From Lacimicrobium alkaliphilum (GTDB lineage Bacteria; Pseudomonadota; Gammaproteobacteria; Enterobacterales; Alteromonadaceae), in contig NZ_CP013650.1 of assembly GCF_001466725.1 (NCBI RefSeq), positions 434,001-498,000 on the forward strand: 64,000 nt of DNA, written 5' to 3'. Within the stretch, counting starts at the first letter, position 1; every line of letters starts with the position of its first letter. The notes under the pieces are model-generated. The model was not told the DNA's origin, made no database searches, and saw only the letters and a list, made by a program, of their open reading frames with translations. The translations under genes were made by a program, and so were the position numbers. This document shows positions 9,186-18,651 of the stretch, one piece after another.

Positions 9186-10037
9186 CTAATCTCCTAGTGG
9201 CAGGCGCTCTGAGCCCTTTCGGTGTTGATCAAGGTGGTGTTTGAGGCGGCGCAGCTTCTCACGGGATTTACGCTGATTGACCACCGCCACTTCACCGGCG
9301 ACCACGTCAATCGCCGCCAGCATGGCGTAGCGGGAGGCGCTGGGGTTGAAAATATACTCGGCTTCCTGGGTTTTAATCGGCAGGTGCAGATCCACGGCAT
9401 CGGCCAGCGGCCCTTCGGGGCAAATCGCCAGCAGATGGGCGCCATATTCCTTGGCTATCTGGGCTGAGGCCATCACATCGGGGCTGACACCGCTTAAAGA
9501 CAGGCACAGCACCACATCATCGGGGTTCACCGTGGCGGCGGTCATGCGCATCATCATAGGATCCGAGTAGGCGTTACTTTTCACTTCCAGCCGGAACAGG
9601 CGGTTGTGACATTCCTGGGCCATAAAGGTACTGCCGCCACCGACGCCGAAGATCAGCACATGATCGGCGCGGGTCAGCAACTGGCTTGCCTTCTCAATGG
9701 CCTCATCGGTGATCAGCCCGGCGTTGATATCCAGAATGTCATGTATGGCCTGATAAACCGGCGGAATATCCTTGCGGCTGACGGGCTTATCGGCAATAAA
9801 GCGCTCGCCGACGGCGGCCGATTGGGCCAGCAGCATTTTCAGTTCACGCACATTTTTACATTCCAGCGCCTGAGCCAGTCGTGTAATGCTGGCATGGCTG
9901 ACCTTGGCCTTGCTGGCCAGCTCATTGATAGAAGCACTGGCGGCGTAGTTAAGGTCACCGAGAATATAGCGGGCGACCTTTTGTTCTGCGGGCCGCAGGT
10001 GAGAAAGTTGGTTGTGTATGCGAGAAACAATATCCAT
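9186..10037 (-). CDS. RpiR/MurR-family transcriptional regulator
   Basis: 283 residues. Residues about 1-77 are an RpiR HTH domain (LRPAEQKVARYIL, then ASKAKVSHASITRLAQAL). Residues about 110-250 are a SIS sugar-phosphate-binding domain (LIFGVGGGSTFMAQE, then LCLSLSGVSPDVMASA). RpiR proteins are mostly repressors released by phosphosugars. It lies inside the operon, one base before the deacylase gene, and likely controls the operon and the divergent TonB receptor; KDPG or a related acid is a plausible effector (inference). A candidate dyad lies at 11404-11433. Confidence 0.9.
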   Translation of the reverse strand: MDIVSRIHNQLSHLRPAEQKVARYILGDLNYAASASINELASKAKVSHASITRLAQALECKNVRELKMLLAQSAAVGERFIADKPVSRKDIPPVYQAIHDILDINAGLITDEAIEKASQLLTRADHVLIFGVGGGSTFMAQECHNRLFRLEVKSNAYSDPMMMRMTAATVNPDDVVLCLSLSGVSPDVMASAQIAKEYGAHLLAICPEGPLADAVDLHLPIKTQEAEYIFNPSASRYAMLAAIDVVAGEVAVVNQRKSREKLRRLKHHLDQHRKGSERLPLGD

Positions 10038-10057
10038 TGCTCAGATCCCCTGTGTAA

Positions 10058-11302
10058 TCAGAATTCGGTTTTAATCAGCCGATGGGCACACAAATTGTCA
10101 TCGACCACGGCGATATATTTCCATTTATCCATGGTCAGACAGGGATGTGAAGTAGAAAATCCAATAATATCGCCGACTTGCAACTCGCAGTCGGCATCAG
10201 TTGTCAGCATGGCGTGCTGATCCATGATCTTGCTCAGTTGCCAGTTGGCCGGAGCCTGCCGGGGCTTTTGCTGCCCCGGCCTGGCGAACCATTGCGGCGT
10301 CGGCAGGCCTGCGTCAAAGGCGGCATCCCGTTTACCCAGGCCGATAATCGCCATGCCAGGCTCAGGAACAGACTGAACATAGGCACAGAGTTGCAGGCTG
10401 CTGATCAGATCTCCGCCGATATCACAGGCAAGGGCGCTGCGGCTCATCACGCCGGCCTGGGCCTGTTCATAAATGCCGGTGTCGTGAATCAGATAGCAGC
10501 CAGGGCGGATCACCACCTGCATGGCCGCGGGCAGAGAAGGGCCATCTAAGGTTTCTGCCACCAGATCATACCAGGCTGAGCCGGCGCCGGTGATGCTGAC
10601 GGTGCCAGGGGCAAAGCCTTTTTGCTGGTAAATGGTCAGCGCCAGGGCGCGCATACGCTGTGTAAAGGCCGTGATTCTGGCCGGGGCATCTTCACCGCCA
10701 ATCACACCCTCATAAAAAGCCAGCCCGCGCAGCGCCAGACCAGGCAGGCTGTTGATTCCGGCGCAGAGCGCCATGGCCTGCTCGTCGGTGCGTACGCCGC
10801 AGCGCCCCCCGGGTACACCCACTTCCAGCATTACGTTCAGGGTCAGACCCTGGCTGTCGAAGTAATGACTCAGCGCCTGCGCATTGGCAAGGGAATCCAC
10901 AAAACAGTAATACTCCAGGCCCTGCTCAAGCATCCGCGCAATGCGCTGCATATTGGCTCTGCCCACCAGTTGGTTGGCCATCAGGATGCGGCTGATACCG
11001 GCCTGATGAGCCGCGGCGACCTGTGGGGCGGTGGCCAGGCTGATGGCCCAGCTGCCCGCATCGCGCATCTGCCGGAACAGCTCGGGGGCCATGGTGGTTT
11101 TGCCGTGCGGCGCCAGTCTGACACCGCTTGCGCTGGCATAGCGGTTCATCCAGTTGAGGTTGTTTTCAAGGGCACTTTGGTGCAAAACGGCAACAGGCAG
11201 GCTGACATCTTCGTTCAGAATGTGCCAGCCCCTTTCTTTCAGCTGTTGTTCACAGCCGGTTCCTTTTACCGCGTCAGATAAAGTCTGTGCAGCCTTTTGC
11301 AT
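10058..11302 (-). CDS. PLP-dependent D-threonine-aldolase-like deaminase; probable D-glucosaminate dehydratase
   Basis: 414 residues from the ATG at 11302, preceded by AGGAGAGG; a possible start at 11320 lies ahead of this ribosome site. The fold is the alanine-racemase-like barrel of D-threonine aldolase/D-serine dehydratase: Lys68 in RLAPHGKTTMAP is the expected PLP lysine, followed by MLEVGVPGGRCGVR, SITGAGSAWYDL and a C-terminal metal-binding-type segment SHPCLTMDKW. Known relatives include D-glucosaminate dehydratase, which turns 2-amino-2-deoxygluconate into KDG and ammonia. Together with kdgK and the deacylase this is the best assignment here; D-serine or D-threonine activity is the alternative. 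It is the first gene of the operon. Confidence 0.87.
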   Translation of the reverse strand: MQKAAQTLSDAVKGTGCEQQLKERGWHILNEDVSLPVAVLHQSALENNLNWMNRYASASGVRLAPHGKTTMAPELFRQMRDAGSWAISLATAPQVAAAHQAGISRILMANQLVGRANMQRIARMLEQGLEYYCFVDSLANAQALSHYFDSQGLTLNVMLEVGVPGGRCGVRTDEQAMALCAGINSLPGLALRGLAFYEGVIGGEDAPARITAFTQRMRALALTIYQQKGFAPGTVSITGAGSAWYDLVAETLDGPSLPAAMQVVIRPGCYLIHDTGIYEQAQAGVMSRSALACDIGGDLISSLQLCAYVQSVPEPGMAIIGLGKRDAAFDAGLPTPQWFARPGQQKPRQAPANWQLSKIMDQHAMLTTDADCELQVGDIIGFSTSHPCLTMDKWKYIAVVDDNLCAHRLIKTEF

Positions 11303-11403
11303 GCATTCCTCTCCTGCCAACCTCTGGCATCGGGTTGTTGTGGTCCGGTGAATAAAAAATTAACAGAAAGCCGTTGCAAAGCTTGCTGATTCAGTGTTAA
11401 AAA

Positions 11404-11433
11404 TTATCACGTAAATGTTGGTTGTGGTGATAA
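11404..11433. promoter_or_regulatory. Inverted repeat in divergent promoter region (candidate RpiR operator)
   Basis: TTATCAC (11404-11410) and GTGATAA (11427-11433) form a perfect 7-base inverted repeat with a 16-base spacer. It lies between the divergent deaminase operon and the TonB receptor gene, the only intergenic stretch that could serve both. A direct repeat AACATT-N6-AACATT follows just after, at about 11440-11457. Assignment to the RpiR protein is inference. Confidence 0.35.
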
Positions 11434-11509
11434 AAAGTAACATTGTTTGCAACATTAATGGGCAATCAGGCGATTGTCAACAAACAAATAACCACAACAG
11501 GAGAAGACC

Positions 11510-14434
11510 ATGAAAGACCTGAAAGTCAGTCGAAACAGGCTTGCGGCAAGTGTGGCGCTGATAATGGCGGGGCTTACCACGGCTGCGCCAACCCTGGCCC
11601 AGCAACAGGATAGTGAAGAGTTTGAACTGGTAGAAGTACGGGGTATTGCCGCCAGCCACAAACGAAATCTGAACGAAAAGCGTTTCAGTGACTCGATAAC
11701 CGACGCGATTACGGCAGAAGATATCGGTAAGTTGCCCGATGTGACCATTGCCGATACCTTGCAGCGTATTCCCGGGGTACAGATCCGGCGCTCCGCCGGC
11801 GAAGGCTCTACGGTTAATGTCAGGGGAATGCCACAGGTAACGACCTTGCTGAATGGCGAGCAGATGCTCAGCGCTGGCTCTATCACCAGTGTACAGCCAG
11901 ACTTCAGTGATATTCCGGCGCCGCTGGTATCCGGCATTTCGGTGCATAAGTCGCCAACCGCATCGATGTTGGCCGGTGGTATTTCCGGTACCCTGGATCT
12001 GCAGACGCTGCGTCCCTTTGATCTGGACTCCGGGGCGACATTCACCGGCGCTGCAGAGCTGACCCGCGGCAGCCTGTCAAAAGAAAATGACCATAAGCTG
12101 ATTGCCTTTGGCGGTTATCGCGGTGACGACATGGGGTTTTTACTCAGTGCCTCCTATGACACTAACAATCTGGCAAACTATCGCTATGGCACCATTCTGA
12201 CTTCATTTGAAGAGCTGGATGAGAGCTTCGGTAACGCCCGTGACATCAACGGCGATGGCGATACCAATGACAGTCTGCTGAGTCAGCGCTTTCACGGCAT
12301 GATGGATAAAGAGGTGGAGCGCGACCGCCTTGGTGTGAATGCCAGCTTCCAGGCCGCATTGTCGGATAATCTGGAATTTGTGGCCGACCTGTTTTACACC
12401 GATATGGACGACGCCAATCGCCAGCAGGGTATTATGGTGGATAATGCCCGCGGCAGTATCTGGGCCTATTCCGATGATTTTATTGCCCGTACCGGTAATG
12501 ATCAGGGCGGCGATATCTTTACCGTCAATCAGGCCGAACTGAGGGCGCGCCGGGTCAGCTCCTATTCGGAAAGCCTGACCAATGATCGCCAGTCAACCAA
12601 CCTGAACCTGGAACTGAAATACGCCGGGAATGGCCCCTTCAGTGGCTCGCTGCGCTACCTGCGTGGTGATGCAGAACGTTCACACACTGAAAACGTGGCC
12701 CACTCTTATCTGACCAGCGGTGCTCAACACGGCCTGTTGCGCAATGACGGCAGCGGCGCCGAGCCGGCTAACCCCAGAGGCTATGGCCCGGATCCGGTGC
12801 CGGTACAGTTTGATCGGACCGGTGAATATATCACCCTGGATTACGGACCGGACTTCGGCTCGGATATCAGCAGTTACAATCTGGTTTCCACCTATTCGGA
12901 GAACAACTTTGACGAAGATGCCACGCTGGATGTGCTCAGAGGCGACGGACGCTATGAGTTTCTGGGTGAGCATATCAGCGATATGCAATTTGGCCTGCGT
13001 TACGGTAAGCGTGATGTGACCAGGGATACCTATATTCTGGTGGCGCCCTTTACCACCGGTGATATCAGTGCGGATGTGATGTGGAAAGACTCCGGCGCTT
13101 CTCTGGGTGATACCAATGGTGACGGTGAAAACAGTGTTGCCGGAGGCGATCTGACGCTGGGTAACACCAACTACTTTACCGATCTGCCAGAAGGGTGGGC
13201 GCAACGGGTAGATGGATTTGGCCCCGGCACCAATGACAGCTTCTATACCATCAACCCCAAAGTGCTGGATGACCCTTTTGCATTCCAGAACGCCATTTAT
13301 CCCGGCAACAAGCGTCTGTCATTGCCGTCCCGTTCATTCCGGGTGGAAGAGGTCACTCAGTCGGCTTATCTGCGTTTCAACTTCGACGGCCAGCTGGGTT
13401 CAGTGCCCTACAAGGCCAATGTCGGCGGCCAGTATATCCGCACCGAGCTGGACATCGTACAGAATCAGTTGGGTGATGAACGCCCCTGCTCTTTGTGTAC
13501 GGCGACTGAGAAGGTGGGCGAAGAGCTGATTTCCCGCAGCTATTCTGACTTTCTGCCAGCGGCGAACATTACGTTTAACCTTACCGATGACTTTCTGATC
13601 CGTGCAGCTTACGGCAAGACCATGACCAATCTGGACATGAGCCAGTTAGCCGGCGGTATCAGCGTGGGGCGCAGCCGTGCCGGTGACGAACTGGCGGCAG
13701 AACTGGGCGTGAGTCCGGATTTGCTGGTGGCCATCAACGGGCGTCAGAACGGTAACCCCTATCTGGAGCCCTGGCGTGCCACCAACTATAACCTCTCAGC
13801 CGAGTGGTACTTTGACGGCAGCAGCCTGCTCAGTCTGGGCCTGTTCAAAATGGACATCGAGTCCTTTATCGAACAGGGCACCGTACAGATGGGGCTGCCG
13901 GATATTGATGGGGTCGTACGCCGTGACGTACCGGTTACCACCGAAATCAATGGCGAAGGCGGCACTATCGACGGTATTGAGCTGGCCTATCATCAGGCCT
14001 TCGACTTTCTGCCGGGTATTTTCAGTGGTTTTGGTACGACCATGAACTTCACGTATGCGCCCAGCGACAGCGCCAATGTGGATGTGTATGGCGGTAAGCT
14101 GCCGATTCAGGATAATTCCGAGCGTTCAGCCAATGCTATCTTATGGTATGACCGGGACGGCATTCAGTTCCGCATCGCCGCAAACTACCGCAGCGATCGT
14201 CTCGACAGCCTGGGGATCGATGTTGGCGAAGGCGTGTTGCCGATCTGGGCCGATGACACTTTGTATGTGGATATGTCGGCAAGTTATGACCTGAATGACG
14301 ACATCAGCCTTTACCTGCAGGGCAGTAATATCACCGAGGAGTTCGAGGATATTTATGCCCAGTGGGAGGACAATGTGGTGACTCAGAACGTTTATGAGCG
14401 CCGCTTTACCTTTGGCGTCCGCGGGCACTTCTAA
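11510..14434 (+). CDS. TonB-dependent receptor, glycan type
   Basis: 974 residues with ribosome site AGGAGAAG. There is a signal peptide (LAASVALIMAGLTTAAPTLA) and a TonB-box-like ELVEVRGI near residue 40. The plug domain (IGKLPDVTIADTLQRIPGVQ, then STVNVRGM) ends near 170, and a long beta barrel ends in ...TFGVRGHF with the usual terminal Phe. This large-barrel class with the plug motif SGISVHKSPTASMLAGGI is common among carbohydrate receptors of Alteromonadales and Caulobacterales. Divergent from the deaminase operon, it probably imports oxidised chitooligosaccharides across the outer membrane (inferred). Confidence 0.92.
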   Translation: MKDLKVSRNRLAASVALIMAGLTTAAPTLAQQQDSEEFELVEVRGIAASHKRNLNEKRFSDSITDAITAEDIGKLPDVTIADTLQRIPGVQIRRSAGEGSTVNVRGMPQVTTLLNGEQMLSAGSITSVQPDFSDIPAPLVSGISVHKSPTASMLAGGISGTLDLQTLRPFDLDSGATFTGAAELTRGSLSKENDHKLIAFGGYRGDDMGFLLSASYDTNNLANYRYGTILTSFEELDESFGNARDINGDGDTNDSLLSQRFHGMMDKEVERDRLGVNASFQAALSDNLEFVADLFYTDMDDANRQQGIMVDNARGSIWAYSDDFIARTGNDQGGDIFTVNQAELRARRVSSYSESLTNDRQSTNLNLELKYAGNGPFSGSLRYLRGDAERSHTENVAHSYLTSGAQHGLLRNDGSGAEPANPRGYGPDPVPVQFDRTGEYITLDYGPDFGSDISSYNLVSTYSENNFDEDATLDVLRGDGRYEFLGEHISDMQFGLRYGKRDVTRDTYILVAPFTTGDISADVMWKDSGASLGDTNGDGENSVAGGDLTLGNTNYFTDLPEGWAQRVDGFGPGTNDSFYTINPKVLDDPFAFQNAIYPGNKRLSLPSRSFRVEEVTQSAYLRFNFDGQLGSVPYKANVGGQYIRTELDIVQNQLGDERPCSLCTATEKVGEELISRSYSDFLPAANITFNLTDDFLIRAAYGKTMTNLDMSQLAGGISVGRSRAGDELAAELGVSPDLLVAINGRQNGNPYLEPWRATNYNLSAEWYFDGSSLLSLGLFKMDIESFIEQGTVQMGLPDIDGVVRRDVPVTTEINGEGGTIDGIELAYHQAFDFLPGIFSGFGTTMNFTYAPSDSANVDVYGGKLPIQDNSERSANAILWYDRDGIQFRIAANYRSDRLDSLGIDVGEGVLPIWADDTLYVDMSASYDLNDDISLYLQGSNITEEFEDIYAQWEDNVVTQNVYERRFTFGVRGHF

Positions 14435-14486
14435 GCTCCGCTCTGATGGCGGCTTCAGGGACGAACCCGCTATTCTCCCTCTTTGT

Positions 14487-16115
14487 TCACACCCGGAACT
14501 GATTCACCAGTTTCGACAGATCGCGGCTCAACCCTGTCAGGGCTTTAGCTGCCTGATCACATTGCTCTATACCACTGGCGGTTTGTTGCACCAGGGTGTT
14601 GATATTCTGCACGTTCTTATCCACGTCCAGGGCTACGGTGCTTTGCTGTTCGGCGGCGGTGGCAATGTGTGAGTTCATCTCTGAGATCTGGCCAATGGCA
14701 GTATTGATTTGATCCAGAGCGTCTTTGACTTCATCGGACAAGCTTACCGTGCTGTTGGCCTGCTCCAGACTCTGGTTGACCGAAGCGGTCATCTTGTCGG
14801 TGTCCTGCTGCAGATTCTCAATAATAGTGGCGATCTCGCGGGTGGAGTTCTGAGTTTGCTGGGCCAGGGTTCGTACCTCGTCTGCTACAACAGAAAATCC
14901 CCGTCCCTGCTCGCCGGCCCGGGCCGCTTCGATGGCTGCATTGAGGGCCAGCAGGTTGGTCTGATCAGCAATGTTGTTGATAATCCCAAGCGCCTTGCTG
15001 ATCTCTACCACAGCGCCGGCCAATGCCTTGGCGACTTCGGCGCTTTCCTGCACATTTCTGCTCAGATGCTGAATGCTGCCACGGGAGCGGTCGACCACCT
15101 TATTGCCCTTATCGGTCAGTTGTTCCGCTTCCAGAGCCGAATGATTAGCCTGTTCGGCGCTGCCAGCCACTTCTGATACGGCGGCGCTCATTTGCGTAAT
15201 CGCAGCGGCGACCTGTTCGGTTTCAAGTTGCTGTTGCTCGCTTTCTTTACGAATTTCCTCTGTGGCGGTGTTCAGCTGATTGGCGGCGTCGGCCAGGGAC
15301 TGGGCTGATTCTGTCACTTCCCTGACCAGATTGCGGATCTTGGCAACAAACTGGTTGAAATAGTCAGACAGCCTGGCCAGTTCATCTTTGCCTTCCACCC
15401 TGAGGTTAACGGTCAGATCGCCATCGCCCTGGGCAATATCCTGCATCGCGTCGACCACCCCCTGCAAGGGAGTCAGAACGCTGCGGGAAACCATATAGAT
15501 CAGCCAGGTCAGCGCGCCGACAATGAGTAAGGCTAATCCTGCCATGCTTAATGCGGCAGTCCGGAATGCACCGGCGACATCATCCACATAGATTCCTGTG
15601 CCCACTACCCAGCCCCAGGGCTGGTAGAGTCTGACAAAGGTTACCTTGGGAACGGGTTCTTCACCGCCGGGTTTGGGCCAGTTATATTCAACCGTATGCA
15701 CGCCGTCGTCTTTGACGCCCATAGCCATGTCGTAAAATAACCTGTTGCCTTGTTTATCGGTGAAGTCACTGACACTGGTGCCATCCAGATCCGGGCGAAA
15801 CGGATGCATCAGCATATTGGCCTGCTGATCAATCACAAAATAGTAGTCGTTGTCTTTGTAGCGCATCTTTTTGAGTGTGGCCAATGCCTGGCTCCGGGCT
15901 TGTTCAGAGCTTAGCTCACCGCTGCGGACTTTCTCCCGGTAACCGTCCAGCAAGCCGTCAACGGATTCAGCCAGAAAACGGGTAGTAAGGCGTTTTTCCT
16001 CCAGAATAGTCGCCTTCAGGCCGCTGAGTATCAGCAGGCACAGAACGATTTGCCCCAGTATGGCAACGGCCAGAATACTCCATAGTCGTTGCCGGATAGT
16101 CAGTGTTTTCAGCAT
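14487..16115 (-). CDS. Methyl-accepting chemotaxis protein with single Cache domain
   Basis: 542 residues from the ATG at 16115 (GGAG eight bases upstream). A membrane helix near residues 10-30 ([20 protein letters not shown]) precedes a periplasmic sCache_2-type sensor ([19 protein letters not shown], then [13 protein letters not shown]). A second helix near 200-222, a HAMP domain and an MCP signalling domain follow, with the conserved hairpin [20 protein letters not shown]. No C-terminal methyltransferase-binding pentapeptide is seen. It converges on the TonB receptor gene, 52 bases away, so a link to the oxidised-chitin locus is possible but rests on position only. Confidence 0.92.
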   Translation of the reverse strand: MLKTLTIRQRLWSILAVAILGQIVLCLLILSGLKATILEEKRLTTRFLAESVDGLLDGYREKVRSGELSSEQARSQALATLKKMRYKDNDYYFVIDQQANMLMHPFRPDLDGTSVSDFTDKQGNRLFYDMAMGVKDDGVHTVEYNWPKPGGEEPVPKVTFVRLYQPWGWVVGTGIYVDDVAGAFRTAALSMAGLALLIVGALTWLIYMVSRSVLTPLQGVVDAMQDIAQGDGDLTVNLRVEGKDELARLSDYFNQFVAKIRNLVREVTESAQSLADAANQLNTATEEIRKESEQQQLETEQVAAAITQMSAAVSEVAGSAEQANHSALEAEQLTDKGNKVVDRSRGSIQHLSRNVQESAEVAKALAGAVVEISKALGIINNIADQTNLLALNAAIEAARAGEQGRGFSVVADEVRTLAQQTQNSTREIATIIENLQQDTDKMTASVNQSLEQANSTVSLSDEVKDALDQINTAIGQISEMNSHIATAAEQQSTVALDVDKNVQNINTLVQQTASGIEQCDQAAKALTGLSRDLSKLVNQFRV

Positions 16116-16661
16116 AGGGGAACTCCGCAGGTTAAGGAGCTGGATAATCCTGAACATAACGGGAAAGTCAGCCTGAACAATAGCATAGCCATTTTTATGC
16201 GAATTGCGCTGAGACTTTGGTCGGGAATAGGGTATTTCTGTCGATTAGCCCGCCAGATAGCCTGGATGTAGCGAAGCGGAATGCGGGGGCATGAGAATGT
16301 CGCGGGTTTACCCGGATCCCAGCAGCCTTTTGCTACCCACCTGAGTCACCCTTTTTAAGGTAACTCACAGGTGCTGGACAAGTCCGCTTCGCTCCATCCG
16401 GGCTACGAAAGCAGTGTCATCCTGACGTATGTCAGGATCTCTTTAGGCTATCTGTGTTGGTTGAATTTGACCCCCTCTGCGGTTTGATAAAGATTCCGGC
16501 TGACAGCATGCCGGAATGACGGGGAGTGGCGCCGGAACAACGGAGGAAAGTAGGTCATGCCCGAATGTCGTTATCGGGCATCCAGCGCCCTGAAGCACGT
16601 AAAGCGAAGATCACCGGGTTCCCGCCTTCGCGGGAACGACGGGGTATTACAAGCGGGTGGC
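16116..16661. repeat. Composite dispersed repeats with an embedded hairpin insertion
   Basis: No gene is supported. Modules appear in the same order as at 1139-1491: GTAGCGAAGCGGAATGCGGG (16268-16287), the interrupted module CCCGGAT...CCGCTTCGC...CCGGGCTAC (16311-16405), CATCCTGACG...GTCAGGATCTC (16418-16442), GATAAAGATTCCGG...CCGGAATGACG (16487-16521), TCATGCCCGA...TCGGGCATCCAGCG (16556-16588) and GGGTTCCCGCC...GCGGGAACGAC (16616-16641). About 65 bases (16318-16383) interrupt the second module and can fold into a long hairpin. Confidence 0.8.
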
Positions 16662-17429
16662 TCAGGTTTTCAGCCGGTAGCCGGTTTTAAAGATCCAGCC
16701 TATGGTTAGCAGGCAGATCAGCAAAAAGACCAGCGTCATACTCAGACTGATACCGATGCTGACATCAGACACATCATAAAAGGCCCAGCGAAAGCCGCTG
16801 ATCAGGTAGACCACCGGGTTAAACAGGGTGATCTGCTGCCAGATTGGCGGCAACATGCTGATGGAATAGAAGCTGCCGCCGAGGAAGGTCAGCGGGGTGA
16901 TGATCATCGCCGGCATAATCTGTAACTTGTCGAAGCCATCGGCCCAGACCCCGATAATAAAGCCGAACAGGCTGAAGGTCAGTGCCGTGAGAACCAGAAA
17001 TCCGAGCACCCAGAACGGGTGGGCGATGTCAAAATCCACAAACAGCCCGGCGGTGGCCATGATCAGCAGACCCAGAATAATGGATTTGGTGGCCGCCGCT
17101 CCCACAAAGCCGGTCACAATCTCAAAAGGAGAGACCGGTGCTGAGAGGATTTCATAGATGGTGCCGGTAAATTTCGGCATATGGATACCGAATGAGGCAT
17201 TGGAAATACTCTCTGTCAGCAATGACAGCATGATCAGCCCCGGAATAATAAAGGCGCCGTAACTGATACCGTCTATTTCTACCATGCGCGAGCCGATGGC
17301 GGAGCCGAACACCACAAAGTAGAGCGATGTGGAAATGACCGGCGAGGCCACGCTTTGCAGCAGGGTGCGCCAGGTGCGGGCCATCTCAAATTTGTAGATA
17401 GCGGATATAGCATGAATATTGAGTGTCAT
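16662..17429 (-). CDS. ABC-2 type transporter permease
   Basis: 255 residues with six hydrophobic segments in the ABC-2 exporter arrangement, including [40 protein letters not shown] and [19 protein letters not shown]. It overlaps the ATPase stop by four bases, so the two form a two-gene exporter operon. It is a clear paralogue of the permease at 61195-61965 (shared [36 protein letters not shown]). Substrate unknown. Lying between a chemoreceptor and a haem receptor gives no firm clue. Confidence 0.9.
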   Translation of the reverse strand: MTLNIHAISAIYKFEMARTWRTLLQSVASPVISTSLYFVVFGSAIGSRMVEIDGISYGAFIIPGLIMLSLLTESISNASFGIHMPKFTGTIYEILSAPVSPFEIVTGFVGAAATKSIILGLLIMATAGLFVDFDIAHPFWVLGFLVLTALTFSLFGFIIGVWADGFDKLQIMPAMIITPLTFLGGSFYSISMLPPIWQQITLFNPVVYLISGFRWAFYDVSDVSIGISLSMTLVFLLICLLTIGWIFKTGYRLKT

Positions 17430-18352
17430 GGGTTTTCCCTCACCAGATTAACGAAAATATCCTCCAGTGAACTCTGCGAGGACTGCAGATCTTTGAAGTC
17501 GATATTATGGCTGTTGAGGCGCTTGAGCAGCTCGGCGATGCCGGTGTGCTCGGCCTGGGTGTCATAGGTGTAGATCAGCTCATCACCGCTGTCACTGAGC
17601 TCCAGCGGGTAGCCGCTGAATTCCGCTGGCAGGGCGTCTAGGGGCTGTTGCAGATGCAGCCGTAACTGTTTTCTGCCCAGTTTATTCATCAGGGTGGCTT
17701 TGTCTTCCACCAGTATCAGTTCACCCTTGCTGATCACGCCTATGCGGTCGGCCATTTCCTCCGCCTCCTCGATATAGTGGGTGGTGAGGATGATGGTCAC
17801 GCCCTGCTCGCGCAGTTTTCTGACCATGGCCCACATGTCGCGGCGCAAATCCACATCCACACCGGCAGTGGGCTCATCCAGAAACAGGATCTTTGGTTCA
17901 TGGGCAAGGGCTTTGGCGATCATTACCCGGCGTTTCATGCCGCCTGATAAGGCCATAATGCGGGAATCTTTTTTGTCCCACAGTGACAGGGTGCGCAGTA
18001 ACTGCTCCAGATATTCAGGGTTCTTTGGCTTGCCGAACAGGCCGCGGCTGAAGGTAACGGTGGCCCAGACGCTCTCAAAGGCATTGGTAAACAGCTCTTG
18101 TGGTACCAGCCCAATGCGGGAGCGGGCCTCCCGGTACTGGCTGATGATGTTGTAGCCGTCGGCCTGGATTTCACCGTCGCCGGGATTGACGATGCCGCAA
18201 ATGATGCTGATCAGGGTGGTTTTACCGGCCCCGTTGGGACCCAGCAGGGCGAATATCTCGCCGGGGTGAATATCCAGGTTAATGTCGCTAAGGGCCTTGT
18301 GGCCGGAAGCGTAGGTTTTATTCAAACCCTTGACAGAAATAACAGGCTGCAC
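17426..18352 (-). CDS. ABC transporter ATP-binding protein
   Basis: 308 residues from a GTG at 18352 with AGGGAGGT close upstream; this length matches YadG-type ATPases. The frame is open further, and an ATG at 18445 with an AAGGAG site would add 31 low-complexity residues, so the start is not settled. Motifs are Walker [14 protein letters not shown]-loop GLVPQEL, signature [15 protein letters not shown], Walker [13 protein letters not shown], and switch His in LTTHY. The partner permease overlaps its stop. It resembles the ATPase at 61962-62912 throughout. Direction of transport is export by family; cargo unknown. Confidence 0.9.
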   Translation of the reverse strand: MQPVISVKGLNKTYASGHKALSDINLDIHPGEIFALLGPNGAGKTTLISIICGIVNPGDGEIQADGYNIISQYREARSRIGLVPQELFTNAFESVWATVTFSRGLFGKPKNPEYLEQLLRTLSLWDKKDSRIMALSGGMKRRVMIAKALAHEPKILFLDEPTAGVDVDLRRDMWAMVRKLREQGVTIILTTHYIEEAEEMADRIGVISKGELILVEDKATLMNKLGRKQLRLHLQQPLDALPAEFSGYPLELSDSGDELIYTYDTQAEHTGIAELLKRLNSHNIDFKDLQSSQSSLEDIFVNLVRENP

Positions 18353-18607
18353 GGTACCTCCCTGTGTTATTGATGTTGAATAGCCTGACGCCCAGGGTGG
18401 GGCAGGATTACCCCCTGAACGTGATTGCTGGAATTGAAGGTTCATTTTTGCTCCTTTTATGCAAAGGAGAGTGACACTGTATAACAGCATTAGGCCTGAT
18501 TGTTATACATCTTGTTATCACTCTGCGAATTGCCCTGAGTATTAAAAAATCGCAGTGAGGATAAAACCTCAGGTTAACTTAAGGTCAACAGGTTTTTTCA
18601 GCAATGA

Positions 18608-18624
18608 CGGGGTCTTCATCCCCG
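18608..18624 (-). terminator. Weak hairpin after haem receptor gene
   Basis: CGGGG (18608-18612) and CCCCG (18620-18624) form a five-base stem with a seven-base loop, about 30 bases past the receptor stop on its strand, followed by an A-rich rather than T-rich run. It may be a terminator or only a chance stem. Confidence 0.3.
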
Positions 18625-18651
18625 CCTTTAACAGGTACAAATGGCACTGAC

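Noticed and set aside
2489..11302. Reading the island as a D-amino-acid or peptidoglycan-peptide scavenging operon
   Set aside because: The deacylase and D-threonine-aldolase-like enzyme alone would fit, but a full-length KdgK and an exported GH20 are not needed for that, while both are needed for N-acetylglucosaminate.
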